Both the position numbers and the translations under genes were made by a program. This document shows, piece by piece, positions 1 to 7,598 of a stretch of DNA of 10,374 nt (position 1 is the first letter of the stretch; every line of letters starts with the position of its first letter). The stretch is taken from positions 1-10,374 of the forward strand of contig CASEGD010000022.1 in the NCBI GenBank assembly GCA_949287345.1. Reading direction: 5' to 3'. The notes below the pieces were generated by a model. The model was not told the DNA's origin. It searched no databases and worked only from the letters and a program-made list of their open reading frames with translations. Source of the DNA: an uncultured Phascolarctobacterium sp. Lineage in GTDB: Bacteria > Bacillota > Negativicutes > Acidaminococcales > Acidaminococcaceae.

Positions 1-1
1 G

Positions 2-679
2 GGCATCGGCCCCGGCGACCCGGAACTGCTGACGCTGAAAGCGGTACGCCTTTTGAAGGAATGCGACGTTGTGGCGCTGCCCAAAGGCGACGGCGATATC
101 ATGACGGCGAAAAACATCGTCAATCAGGTGGTAAACATTGATGAAAAGGAACAGCTGATTGTTTACATGCCGATGACGAAGGATAAGGAAGCGCTGGCGA
201 AAGCACATCAGGAAGGCGCGGACGCAATCATTAAACTGCTGGACGAGGGTAAAAACGTGGTGTTTATCACCCTTGGGTGCCCGACGGTTTATGCAACCTG
301 CATTTATGTACATAAACTGGTGCTTAAAGCAGGGTACGAGGCTGAGCTTGTTGCAGGCGTAACCAGCTTCTGCGCAGTTGCCGCAAGGCTTAACGTATCG
401 CTGTGCGAAAAGGCGGAGCCGTTAATCATCCTGCCCGGCAGCTATAAGGAAAGCAGCAAATTTTTGGACGCTCCCGGCAACAAGGTGCTGATGAAGTCGG
501 CCAGCCAGATTGCCGCCGTGCGCGACGAACTGAAAGAACGCAGGCTTTTGACCCATGCGGCCATGGTGGAACGCTGCGGCCTGCCGGGTGAACAGGTTTA
601 CCGCGATTTGAATGCAATAGATGAAAAAAGCAGTTATTTTTCGATTATACTTGTAAAAGAAAAGGAGTTTGACAAATGA
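2..679 (+). CDS. cbiL: Cobalt-factor II / precorrin-2 C20-methyltransferase CbiL (5' partial)
   Basis: SAM-dependent methyltransferase that adds the C20 methyl group to cobalt-sirohydrochlorin (cobalt-factor II) in the anaerobic B12 pathway; cytoplasmic. The reading frame is open from base 2, and the first visible residues are the family's N-terminal glycine-rich loop (GIGPGDPELLTLKAVRLLKE), so the true start lies upstream and roughly ten residues are missing. A TTG at 53 is internal and is not a credible start. Visible length is 225 residues against about 230-240 for the family. Other family marks are the GVTSFCAVAARLN segment (visible residues about 118-130) and the following LCEKAEPLIILPGSY. 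One oddity: the usual GDP of the second conserved loop reads GCP (visible Cys93, codon 278-280, in TLGCPTVYAT). The stop overlaps the start of cbiF as ATGA, implying translational coupling. CbiL rather than the aerobic CobI is inferred from the anaerobic-type neighbours. Confidence 0.93.
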   Translation, partial: GIGPGDPELLTLKAVRLLKECDVVALPKGDGDIMTAKNIVNQVVNIDEKEQLIVYMPMTKDKEALAKAHQEGADAIIKLLDEGKNVVFITLGCPTVYATCIYVHKLVLKAGYEAELVAGVTSFCAVAARLNVSLCEKAEPLIILPGSYKESSKFLDAPGNKVLMKSASQIAAVRDELKERRLLTHAAMVERCGLPGEQVYRDLNAIDEKSSYFSIILVKEKEFDK

Positions 680-1461
680 TTTATTTTATTGGCGCAGGCC
701 CCGGTGCCGTTGATTTGATTACGGTGAAAGGCAAAGAACTTTTGGAAAAGGCCGATTTGATTATTTACGCAGGTTCGCTGGTTAACCCCGAACTTTTAAA
801 ATACGCCAAACCGGACTGCGTGATTATGGACAGCGCTAAAATGACGCTGGAAGAAGTTATTGCAGCCATGGTACCGGCAGCACAGGCAGGCAAACTGGTT
901 GTGCGTCTGCACACCGGCGATCCCAGCATTTACGGCGCTCACCGCGAGCAGATTGACCTTTTGCGCAGCTACGGCCTTGATTACGAGGTTGTTCCCGGCG
1001 TCAGCTCCTTCTGTGCCGCAGCGGCTGCCTTAAAGGCAGAATATACCCTGCCGAATGTCAGCCAGTCGGTAATTATTACCCGTATGGAAGGCCGCACCCC
1101 CGTGCCGCCCCGCCAGAAAATTGCCGATTACGCAGCGCACAATGCAACCATGGTTATCTTTTTAAGCAGCAGCATGCTGGATAAACTGCAAAAAGAGCTG
1201 ATTGCAGGCGGCTACAAGGAAGATACGCCGGCGGCGATTGTTTATAAAGCGTCCTGGCCGGATGAAAAGGTTTGCCACTGCACCGTCGGCACCATTGCCG
1301 AAACGGCAGCGAAAGAAAACATTACCAAAACTGCTTTGATTACCGTAGGTTACTTCCTCGGCAGCGAATACGACAGAAGCGAGCTTTACAACCCGACTTT
1401 TGCGCACGGCTACCGTGAAGCCGACCCGAGCAAGCTGAACCTTAAACCCGAGGTTAAATAA
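676..1461 (+). CDS. cbiF: Cobalt-precorrin-4 C11-methyltransferase CbiF
   Basis: SAM-dependent tetrapyrrole methylase that methylates C11 of cobalt-precorrin-4 to give cobalt-precorrin-5A, the substrate of the next gene product, CbiG. The 261-residue length is normal. Visible motifs are the N-terminal FIGAGPGAVDLITVKG (residues 4-19), LIIYAGSLVNPELL (28-41), HTGDPSIYGA (79-88) and VVPGVSSFCAAAAAL (105-119), followed by the typical CbiF/CobM stretch SVIITRMEGRTPVP. The ATG at 676 overlaps the cbiL stop and has AGGAG at 663-667 with an 8-base spacer. The stop TAA shares its last base with the ATG of cbiG (TAATG). The aerobic counterpart is CobM; CbiF is preferred because CbiG follows directly. 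Confidence 0.96.
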   Translation: MIYFIGAGPGAVDLITVKGKELLEKADLIIYAGSLVNPELLKYAKPDCVIMDSAKMTLEEVIAAMVPAAQAGKLVVRLHTGDPSIYGAHREQIDLLRSYGLDYEVVPGVSSFCAAAAALKAEYTLPNVSQSVIITRMEGRTPVPPRQKIADYAAHNATMVIFLSSSMLDKLQKELIAGGYKEDTPAAIVYKASWPDEKVCHCTVGTIAETAAKENITKTALITVGYFLGSEYDRSELYNPTFAHGYREADPSKLNLKPEVK

Positions 1462-2501
1462 TGCAGGCGGTATTATTTTCGTTCAGTAACCGCGGCGGGC
1501 AGTTAAGCGTCGCCGTGGGCAAGTTTTTAGAAGTTTTGGGCTACGAGGCAGAGTGCTACACGCTGCCGAAGTTTGCCGACGCAGATGAAAGTTTGATTGC
1601 CACAAGCGATTACAAAGCCGTGTGCGCAGAAGCTTTTGCAACTGCCGACGTGCTGGTGTTTGTAGGCGCTGCTGGCATTGCGGTGCGCACCATTGCGCCG
1701 TTTGTTAAAAGTAAAACCACCGACCCGGCGGTGCTTGTTATCGACGAGCAGGCAAATTTTGTAATTTCGCTGCTTTCCGGGCATATCGGCGGGGCAAACG
1801 TGCTGGCGCGCAAAATTGCGGATGAAATTGAAGCGCAGCCGGTTGTTACCACGGCGACGGACGTGAACAGCCTGTTTGCCGTTGACGAATGGGCAACGAA
1901 TCATGATATGGTTATTGGCGATATGCAAGCTGCCAAGGAATTTGCCGCGGCACTGGTTGACGGTAGAACAGTGGGCTTTTACAGCGATTATCCGCTTGCG
2001 GGCGCATTGCCGAAAAATGTGGAGCGCGCCGACAGCGGCGAAATTGGCGTGGCCATTAGCACGGACAGCACTAAAAAGCCGTTTGATACAACGCTGACGC
2101 TGATTCCGCAGATTGTGCATTTGGGCATCGGCTGTCGCCGCGATACGCCGTTTGAAAAGCTGGAAGCGTTTGTGCTTTCGCAGCTTGAAGAATACGGCTA
2201 CGATTTGCGCAGCGTAAAAAATATTGCTTCCGTAAATTTAAAGATGAACGAGCGCTGCCTGATGCTTTTTATGGATGAATACAACCTGCCCGGCGTGTTT
2301 TACAGCGCGGAAGAACTGCAGGAGGCGCAGGGCGATTTTACGCCGAGCGAATTTGTAAAAAGCGTAGCGGGCGTGGACAATGTTTGCGAGCGCGCGGCTG
2401 TGCTGGCAAGCGGCGGTAAATTAACCGTTAAAAAAATTGCGCACAACGGTATGACTTTGGCTATTGCCGAAGAACAGCTGACGATAGATTTTGAAAATTA
2501 A
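1461..2501 (+). CDS. cbiG: Cobalt-precorrin-5A hydrolase CbiG
   Basis: Opens the delta-lactone ring of cobalt-precorrin-5A and releases the C20 carbon as acetaldehyde, giving cobalt-precorrin-5B. This enzyme is specific to the anaerobic B12 route. At 346 residues it has the three-part CbiG layout. The N-terminal domain contains FVGAAGIAVRTIAP (67-80) and SGHIGGAN (106-113), with TTATDVN at 130-136. A variable middle part follows. The C-terminal domain starts around HLGIGCRRDTP (220-230) and contains IASVNLKMNE, FYSAEEL and CERAAVLASGG. GAGG at 1450-1453 lies 7 bases before the ATG, inside the end of cbiF. CbiG stands alone here; in some other organisms it is fused to another cbi gene. The assignment rests on several strong family motifs. 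Confidence 0.96.
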   Translation: MQAVLFSFSNRGGQLSVAVGKFLEVLGYEAECYTLPKFADADESLIATSDYKAVCAEAFATADVLVFVGAAGIAVRTIAPFVKSKTTDPAVLVIDEQANFVISLLSGHIGGANVLARKIADEIEAQPVVTTATDVNSLFAVDEWATNHDMVIGDMQAAKEFAAALVDGRTVGFYSDYPLAGALPKNVERADSGEIGVAISTDSTKKPFDTTLTLIPQIVHLGIGCRRDTPFEKLEAFVLSQLEEYGYDLRSVKNIASVNLKMNERCLMLFMDEYNLPGVFYSAEELQEAQGDFTPSEFVKSVAGVDNVCERAAVLASGGKLTVKKIAHNGMTLAIAEEQLTIDFEN

Positions 2502-2519
2502 AATTAGGATGGTGCAAAA

Positions 2520-3248
2520 ATGCAGAAAGTTTATGTTGTAGGTTTAGGCCCCGGCGGCGTGGAGCAGATGACTACCCGCGCTAAGGAAACGCTGGCAAAA
2601 TGCGATGTTATTGCGGGCTACCATGTTTATATAAATTTGATTAAAGAAGATTTTGCTGATAAGGAATTTTTAAGCACCGGCATGCGTAAGGAAGTTGACC
2701 GCTGCCGCCTTGCCGTGGAAGAAGCGCTGAAGGGCAAAACCGTAGCGATGATTTCCAGCGGCGACGCAGGCGTATACGGCATGGCAGGCATTATGTACCA
2801 GGTTGCGGCGGACCATCCGGAACTGGAAATTGAAGTAGTGCCCGGCATTACGGCTGCCTGCTCCGGCGCGGCAGTTTTAGGCGCACCGCTTATCAGCGAT
2901 TTCTGCCTGATTTCCTTAAGCGATTTGCTTACCCCGTGGGAAAAAATCGCCAAACGTCTGGACTGCGCTTCTCAGGCCGATTTCTGCATCTGCCTGTACA
3001 ACCCGTCCAGCTTTAAACGCCATGACTATCTGCAAAAGGCGTGCGACATTATGCTGAAAAACCAGCGCCCCGACGTACCGGCAGGCATTGTCCGCAACAT
3101 CGGCCGCGAGGGCGAAAGCTATGAAATTACCACTTTGCAGGAGCTGCGCGATAAACAGGTTGACATGTTCTCGACCGTAATTATCGGCAATTCCCAGACC
3201 GAAGTTATTAACGGCAAACTGGTTACGCCCAGAGGCTACAAGCTGTGA
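2520..3248 (+). CDS. cbiH: Cobalt-factor III C17-methyltransferase CbiH
   Basis: Methylates C17 and drives contraction of the tetrapyrrole ring, converting cobalt-factor III to cobalt-precorrin-4. Motifs are VVGLGPGGVEQMTTRA (6-21), CDVIAGYHVYINLI (28-41), SSGDAGVYGMAG (79-90), VVPGITAACSGAAVLGAPL (106-124) and SDLLTPWEKIAKRL followed by ADFCICLYNPSSFKR. The 242-residue length is that of the plain methyltransferase. It lacks the C-terminal extension with an iron-sulfur centre described for the long CbiH of Bacillus megaterium. The ATG is 18 bases after the cbiG stop, with AGGAT at 2506-2510 as ribosome binding site. The TGA stop overlaps the GTG start of cbiJ. CobJ is the aerobic-pathway name for the same family. 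Confidence 0.96.
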   Translation: MQKVYVVGLGPGGVEQMTTRAKETLAKCDVIAGYHVYINLIKEDFADKEFLSTGMRKEVDRCRLAVEEALKGKTVAMISSGDAGVYGMAGIMYQVAADHPELEIEVVPGITAACSGAAVLGAPLISDFCLISLSDLLTPWEKIAKRLDCASQADFCICLYNPSSFKRHDYLQKACDIMLKNQRPDVPAGIVRNIGREGESYEITTLQELRDKQVDMFSTVIIGNSQTEVINGKLVTPRGYKL

Positions 3249-4012
3249 ACAGGCGTATCTGGATTATCGGCGGCACCAGCGAGGGGCGAGGCCTTGTAAA
3301 AGAGCTGGCGCAGCTTGATATTGAAATTTTTGTCAGTGTGGCGACAACCTACGGCGCAAAGCTGATTGAGCAGCACAGCAATGTAAAGGTGCTGCCCGAG
3401 CGCATGGACCTGGCTGCGATGCAGGCGTTTATTGCAGAGCACAAGCCGGACTGCGTTATCGACGCGACGCACCCTTATGCCACGGTTGTAACGCAGACGG
3501 TGAAAGATGCCTGCGCTGCAACGGGCACGGAGTACCTGCGTTTGGTACGCCCGGCGGAAGCAGGCTACGGCAGTGCCGTGGTGGTGCATGACGCCGCCGA
3601 GGCAGCCGAAGTATTAAGCCACACCGAAGGCAAAATATTTTTAACGACGGGCAGCAAAAACCTGCCTGATTTTACGGCGGTGCCGGATTATGCGGAACGT
3701 ATTGCGCTGCGTATCCTGCCGATGCAGGACTCGCTGGCGAAAGCGGTGGAGCTTGGTTACAAGCCTGCCAACATCGTCTGCATGCAGGGACCGTTTGAAG
3801 AAGATTTAAACATCTCCATGATTAAACATTTTGGCGCTAAATATCTGGTGACGAAGGATTCCGGCAAGGCCGGCGGCTTTGAAGAAAAAATTGCCGCTGC
3901 GCACGAAGCCGGTGCCGAACTTGTGATTATCGCCAGAAGCGAAAACGAACACGGCAGCGGTTATGCCGAGATAGCGGCGGAGATTAAGCGGCGCTATCAG
4001 ACCGCGGAATGA
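3245..4012 (+). CDS. cbiJ: Cobalt-precorrin-6A reductase CbiJ
   Basis: NAD(P)H-dependent reductase of the CbiJ/CobK family, reducing the macrocycle of cobalt-precorrin-6A to cobalt-precorrin-6B before CbiT and CbiE act. At 255 residues it has family-typical length. Visible motifs are IWIIGGTSEGR (5-15) at the nucleotide-binding N terminus, DCVIDATHPYAT (69-80), LRLVRPA (98-104), IFLTTGSKNL (about 133-142), MQGPFEEDLN (about 180-190) and VTKDSGKAGGFEEK. The start is GTG at 3245, overlapping the cbiH stop by four bases (GTGA). AGAGG at 3231-3235 lies 9 bases upstream, and the IWIIGGT strand follows immediately, so this start fits both signals. The last residues (VIIARSENEHG) replace the proline often seen after the final strand; this looks like ordinary variation. 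Confidence 0.94.
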   Translation: MNRRIWIIGGTSEGRGLVKELAQLDIEIFVSVATTYGAKLIEQHSNVKVLPERMDLAAMQAFIAEHKPDCVIDATHPYATVVTQTVKDACAATGTEYLRLVRPAEAGYGSAVVVHDAAEAAEVLSHTEGKIFLTTGSKNLPDFTAVPDYAERIALRILPMQDSLAKAVELGYKPANIVCMQGPFEEDLNISMIKHFGAKYLVTKDSGKAGGFEEKIAAAHEAGAELVIIARSENEHGSGYAEIAAEIKRRYQTAE

Positions 4013-4022
4013 AGGTGAAAAA

Positions 4023-5234
4023 ATGTTAAGGGTTAATATCGTAGGCATCGGGCCGGGCAACCCAAAATTGTTAACCGGCGCGGCACGCGAAGCAATAGAA
4101 CAGAGTACAATCTTAATCGGCGACAAGCGTATGCTGGCAAATTTTGCGTCAGGCAAGCGTACTTATGACACCATTAAGACGGCAGAAATATGTAAGATTT
4201 GCAGCGAAGCCGATGCGGATAAGGATGTTGTCAGCGTACTCGTCAGCGGCGACGTGGGCTTTTTCAGCCTTGCCAAAACCATCAGCGGCAAGCTGCCGGA
4301 TTGTGAGTGCGTGCGTTACTGCGGCATCAGCAGTCTGGTTTATTTTGCGCAGCTGCTGGAGATGAGCTGGGACGATGCCAAAATCGTCAGTATGCACGGG
4401 CGCAGGCAGAACTTTATTGAAGCCGTTGCCCATAACAAAAAAGTGTTTGCCCTTACCGGCGGCGAAAACAGCCCGCAGGCGCTGTGTGCCAAATTGTGTG
4501 TACACGGGCTTGGTGGCGTGACGGTTTACGTCGGCGAAAACCTTTCTTACGGCGATGAAAAAGTAACCTGCCTGACGGCGGAGGAAGGCGCGGAAAAAAC
4601 TTTCGGCTCTCTTTCCGTAATGATGATTATTAACGATGATGCTAAAGCATTGGCGCATAACGTACACGGTTTAAGCGATGATTTGTTTATCCGCAGCAAA
4701 GTGCCGATGACGAAGCAGGAAATCCGCGCGGTATCCGTATCCAAACTGATGCCGCAGGAAACCGACGTTATTTACGATATCGGCGCAGGCACGGGCTCTT
4801 GCTCAATCGAACTTGCCTTGCAGGCGAAACGCGGTATGGTTTATGCGTTTGAACGTAATCCGGAAGCATTGGAACTGATTGAGAAGAACAAAGAGCTGTT
4901 CGGCGTGGAAAACCTGACGGTTGTAGCAGGCGAGGCTTCGGAAAAACTTGAAGCAATGCCGGTGCCGGATTGTGTGTTTATCGGCGGAAGCGGCGGTAAC
5001 CTGTGCAAAATGCTGGACTGCATTTACAGTAAAAATGCAAACTGCCGCGTAGTGGTTAACGCCATTACCGTGGAAACCTTGATAGAAGTTGTTGAATATT
5101 ATAAACAGCGCGAAGACTATGTGCTGGATATTGTGAACGTATTTGCGGCGCGTGCCAAAAAGCTGGGCGCGTATAATTTGATGATGTCCCAGAACCCCGT
5201 TTATATTATGACGGCGTTAAAAAAGGGTGAGTAA
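4023..5234 (+). CDS. cbiET: Fused cobalt-precorrin-7 C5-methyltransferase / cobalt-precorrin-6B C15-methyltransferase (decarboxylating), CbiE-CbiT
   Basis: A bifunctional 403-residue protein. Residues 1 to about 205 are CbiE, a tetrapyrrole methylase that methylates C5: VGIGPGNPKLLTGAAREAIE (7-26), LIGDKRML (31-38), LVSGDVGFFSLA (73-84) and YCGISSLVYFAQLL (99-112). Residues from about 217 to the end are CbiT, a class I Rossmann methyltransferase that methylates C15 and removes the C12 acetate carboxyl: DDLFIRSKVPMTKQEIRA (219-236), SAM loop DIGAGTGSCSIELA (252-265), FERNPEA (276-282) and FIGGSGGN (319-326). Fusion of these two activities is known in many bacteria; the aerobic counterpart is CobL. 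GAAGGTG at 4011-4017, 5 bases before the ATG, is the ribosome binding site. No frameshift separates the two domains. Confidence 0.96.
   Translation: MLRVNIVGIGPGNPKLLTGAAREAIEQSTILIGDKRMLANFASGKRTYDTIKTAEICKICSEADADKDVVSVLVSGDVGFFSLAKTISGKLPDCECVRYCGISSLVYFAQLLEMSWDDAKIVSMHGRRQNFIEAVAHNKKVFALTGGENSPQALCAKLCVHGLGGVTVYVGENLSYGDEKVTCLTAEEGAEKTFGSLSVMMIINDDAKALAHNVHGLSDDLFIRSKVPMTKQEIRAVSVSKLMPQETDVIYDIGAGTGSCSIELALQAKRGMVYAFERNPEALELIEKNKELFGVENLTVVAGEASEKLEAMPVPDCVFIGGSGGNLCKMLDCIYSKNANCRVVVNAITVETLIEVVEYYKQREDYVLDIVNVFAARAKKLGAYNLMMSQNPVYIMTALKKGE
5222..5230 (+). promoter_or_regulatory. Ribosome binding site deciding the cbiA start
   Basis: AAAGGGTGA lies across the end of cbiET, with its AGGG core 8 bases before the ATG at 5236. 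An in-frame GTG at 5227 sits inside this site and has no purine-rich site of its own at a proper distance, so the ATG is the better start. The overlap with the cbiET stop suggests that the two genes are translationally coupled. Confidence 0.7.
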
Positions 5235-5235
5235 A

Positions 5236-6597
5236 ATGGCAGAACTGACTTTGCCGCGTTTTATGCTGGCTGCACCTGCCAGCGGCAGCGGCAAGACAAC
5301 TTTAACCTGCGCGGTGCTGAAAGCGCTGATGAACAAGGGCTTGAAAACGGCGGCCTTTAAATCCGGCCCGGATTATATCGACCCGATGTTCCATTCGCGC
5401 GTTATCGGCGCCAAGTCCCGCAATCTGGATTTGTTCATGCTGCCGGAGGAAACGGCAAAATACCTGCTGGCTAAAAACGGCAGGGACTGTGATATTGCCG
5501 TGCTGGAAGGCGCAATGGGCTTTTTTGACGGCATGGGCACGACGCTGAAGGGCAGTGCTTACGATCTGGCACGCCTGACGCAGACGCCGGTAATTTTGGT
5601 TGTTAACGCCAAGGGCGCGGCGCTTTCCATAGCGGCGATGATTAACGGTTTTAAAAACTTCCGCAGCGATGTGCGCGTTGCCGGTGCGGTTTTAAACAAC
5701 GTAACGGCAATGAGCTACCTGTTTTATAAGGAAGCTATCGAAAAAGAAACCGGTATCCCGCTGGTGGGCTACATGCCGCACATGGAAAACTGCAATTTTG
5801 AAAGCCGCCATCTGGGGCTTGTTACCGCCGCTGAAATTGAAGACTTGCAGAAGATTATCAGCCGTCTTGCGGAACAGGCGGAAAAGAGTATTGATTTTGA
5901 TGCGCTGCTGAAAATTGCAAACAGCGCGCCTGCACTGGCGTATACCGATATGCAGCAGCAGCGCCTTGCCAATGTAAAAATCGCCGTGGCGGAGGATAAA
6001 GCCTTTTGCTTTTATTATCAGGACGCGTTGGAGCTTCTGGAAAACCTCGGCGCGAAACTCGTACCTTTCAGCCCGTTGACGGACAGCAAGCTGCCTGCTT
6101 GCGACGGTTTGTATCTGGGCGGCGGTTATCCGGAGCTTTACGCCAAGGAATTGCAGGATAACGAAAGCATGCGCCAAAGCATTAAATCCGCACTGGCGGA
6201 TGGTTTGCCGTGTATGGCGGAATGCGGCGGCTTTATGTATTTAATGGATTACTTCCGCACCAAAAGCGGTGAAAAATTTGCGTGGGTGGGGGCCGTAAGC
6301 GGCGAAACCTACATGACGGAGCGCCTGAACCGCTTTGGTTATGTTACTTTGACAGCCAAACGCGATAACCTGCTTTGCAAGGCTGGTGAAGGGATTAACG
6401 GGCACGAGTTCCATTATTCCGACAGCACTAATAACGGTGATACCTTTGCCGTTGCCAAGGCGTCCGGCACAAAAGCGTGGGAGGCGGTTTACACAACGCC
6501 GAACCTTTACGCCGGTTACCCGCATGTGCATTTGTGGGGCAACCCGCAGTTTGCGCAAAATTTTGTTAAAGCCTGCGAGGCTTATAAAAATAAATGA
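5236..6597 (+). CDS. cbiA: Cobyrinate a,c-diamide synthase CbiA
   Basis: Glutamine- and ATP-dependent amidotransferase that amidates the a and c acetate side chains of cobyrinic acid. The N-terminal DTBS-like synthetase domain has the P-loop APASGSGKTTL (13-23), FKSGPDYIDPMFH (41-53) and VLEGAMGFFDGM (89-100). The C-terminal class I glutaminase-like domain (from about 245) has GLYLGGGYPELY (291-302), MAECGGFMYLM (327-337) with the probable nucleophile Cys330, GHEFHYSDS (389-397) and YPHVHLWG (428-435) with probable catalytic His432. From the ATG at 5236 it is 453 residues, normal for the family; a GTG at 5227 would add three. The aerobic enzyme CobB belongs to the same family, but there the substrate is hydrogenobyrinic acid. 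It follows cbiET with a one-base gap. Confidence 0.96.
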   Translation: MAELTLPRFMLAAPASGSGKTTLTCAVLKALMNKGLKTAAFKSGPDYIDPMFHSRVIGAKSRNLDLFMLPEETAKYLLAKNGRDCDIAVLEGAMGFFDGMGTTLKGSAYDLARLTQTPVILVVNAKGAALSIAAMINGFKNFRSDVRVAGAVLNNVTAMSYLFYKEAIEKETGIPLVGYMPHMENCNFESRHLGLVTAAEIEDLQKIISRLAEQAEKSIDFDALLKIANSAPALAYTDMQQQRLANVKIAVAEDKAFCFYYQDALELLENLGAKLVPFSPLTDSKLPACDGLYLGGGYPELYAKELQDNESMRQSIKSALADGLPCMAECGGFMYLMDYFRTKSGEKFAWVGAVSGETYMTERLNRFGYVTLTAKRDNLLCKAGEGINGHEFHYSDSTNNGDTFAVAKASGTKAWEAVYTTPNLYAGYPHVHLWGNPQFAQNFVKACEAYKNK

Positions 6598-6623
6598 TTG
6601 TTTGATGATGAAGGGTTTGTAGT

Positions 6624-7595
6624 ATGGTTCTTTTAACTGCGATTATATTGGGGTTTGTTTTAGATTTGCTTTTTTGCGACCCGCGCTGGCTGCCGCACCC
6701 GATTTGCTTTATCGGCAAGCTGATAAGCGTAACGGAAAAAGTGCTGCGCCGCTTTACCGGTGAAAAGCCGGAAGGCTTGTTAATGGGCGGGTTTATGCTG
6801 GTGGTAATTGTGCTGGGCGTAAGCTTTGCCGTGCCGTATTTTATTCTGCATTTTGCGGAAATGTACAGCCCGGTGGTGGCATTTATCATCGAAACCTTTA
6901 TGTTCTACCAGATTTTTGCCATGCGCTCGCTGAAAGAAGCGGCCATGCAGGTTTGCGACGCTTTGCAGGCAGGCGACCTGCCGGAAGCACGTAAAAAACT
7001 GTCGTGGATTGTAGGGCGCGATACGGCTGAACTGACGGAAGAAGAAGTTGCCAAGGCCGCTGTGGAAACGGTGGCGGAAAACACTTCCGACGGCGTAATT
7101 GCGCCGATGCTGTTCATGTTTATCGGCGGTGCGCCGCTGGCATTTTTGTACAAAGCAATCAACACCATGGATTCCATGGTTGGCTATAAAAACGATAAGT
7201 ATCTGTATTTCGGGCGCTGCGCAGCCAAGCTGGACGACGTTGCCAATTTTATACCGGCGCGTGTTTCCGGCCTTTTAATGGTAGCGGCGGCGTATTTCCT
7301 CAATATGGATGCGGCAGGCTCGTGGCGCATTTTTAAACGCGACAGGCGGCATCATTTAAGCCCCAACTCGGCCATGACGGAATCGGCGGCAGCCGGTGCG
7401 CTTGGCATTAAGCTGGGCGGCGGGCATTTTTACTTTGGCAAATGGGTGCCGAAGGATACCATTGGCGACGAGCTGAAAAAGACCGACGCCGGTGACATTG
7501 TAAAAATGAACGGCCTGATGTACATGACCTGCATTTTAAGCATTCTAAGCTTTTCGCTTGTTTATTTGGTTAAGATATTTTTAATTGGAGAGTAA
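6624..7595 (+). CDS. cbiB: Adenosylcobinamide-phosphate synthase CbiB (membrane protein)
   Basis: Attaches the (R)-1-amino-2-propanol phosphate arm, made by the neighbouring CobD, to the f propionate of adenosylcobyric acid; integral membrane protein. At 323 residues the length is typical. Family marks are FVLDLLFCDPRWLPHP (about 11-26), ETVAENTSDGVIAPM (about 150-164), YKAINTMDSMVGYKNDKY, DDVANFIPAR and SPNSAMTESAAAGALGIKLGG. Hydrophobic stretches likely to span the membrane lie near residues 1-17, 55-76, 80-98, 158-176, 210-225 and 296-320. AAGGG at 6611-6615, 8 bases before the ATG, is the ribosome binding site. The 26 bases between cbiA and this gene are the longest non-coding gap in the window and contain no hairpin I can see. 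The same protein is called CobD in the aerobic nomenclature, which must not be confused with the decarboxylase that follows. Confidence 0.95.
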   Translation: MVLLTAIILGFVLDLLFCDPRWLPHPICFIGKLISVTEKVLRRFTGEKPEGLLMGGFMLVVIVLGVSFAVPYFILHFAEMYSPVVAFIIETFMFYQIFAMRSLKEAAMQVCDALQAGDLPEARKKLSWIVGRDTAELTEEEVAKAAVETVAENTSDGVIAPMLFMFIGGAPLAFLYKAINTMDSMVGYKNDKYLYFGRCAAKLDDVANFIPARVSGLLMVAAAYFLNMDAAGSWRIFKRDRRHHLSPNSAMTESAAAGALGIKLGGGHFYFGKWVPKDTIGDELKKTDAGDIVKMNGLMYMTCILSILSFSLVYLVKIFLIGE

Positions 7596-7598
7596 AGC

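Noticed and set aside
53..679. cbiL starting at TTG 53
   Set aside because: The frame stays open to base 2 and encodes the family's essential GIGPGDPELLTLK loop upstream of the TTG, so the gene is truncated by the window and does not start there.
1527..2120. Long open frame on the minus strand (197 codons) opposite cbiG
   Set aside because: It lies wholly inside cbiG, whose motifs are unmistakable. Its translation is rich in Arg, His, Cys and Asn with no recognisable domain, as expected for an antisense shadow.
4149..4667. Minus-strand open frame (172 codons) opposite the CbiE domain
   Set aside because: No recognisable motif, and it is fully covered by a confidently assigned gene.
5692..6177. 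Minus-strand open frame (161 codons) opposite cbiA
   Set aside because: Antisense shadow of cbiA with no recognisable domain.
6598..6623. Possible terminator or promoter in the cbiA-cbiB gap
   Set aside because: Only 26 bases, with no inverted repeat or T-run; it holds a ribosome binding site and nothing else I can support.
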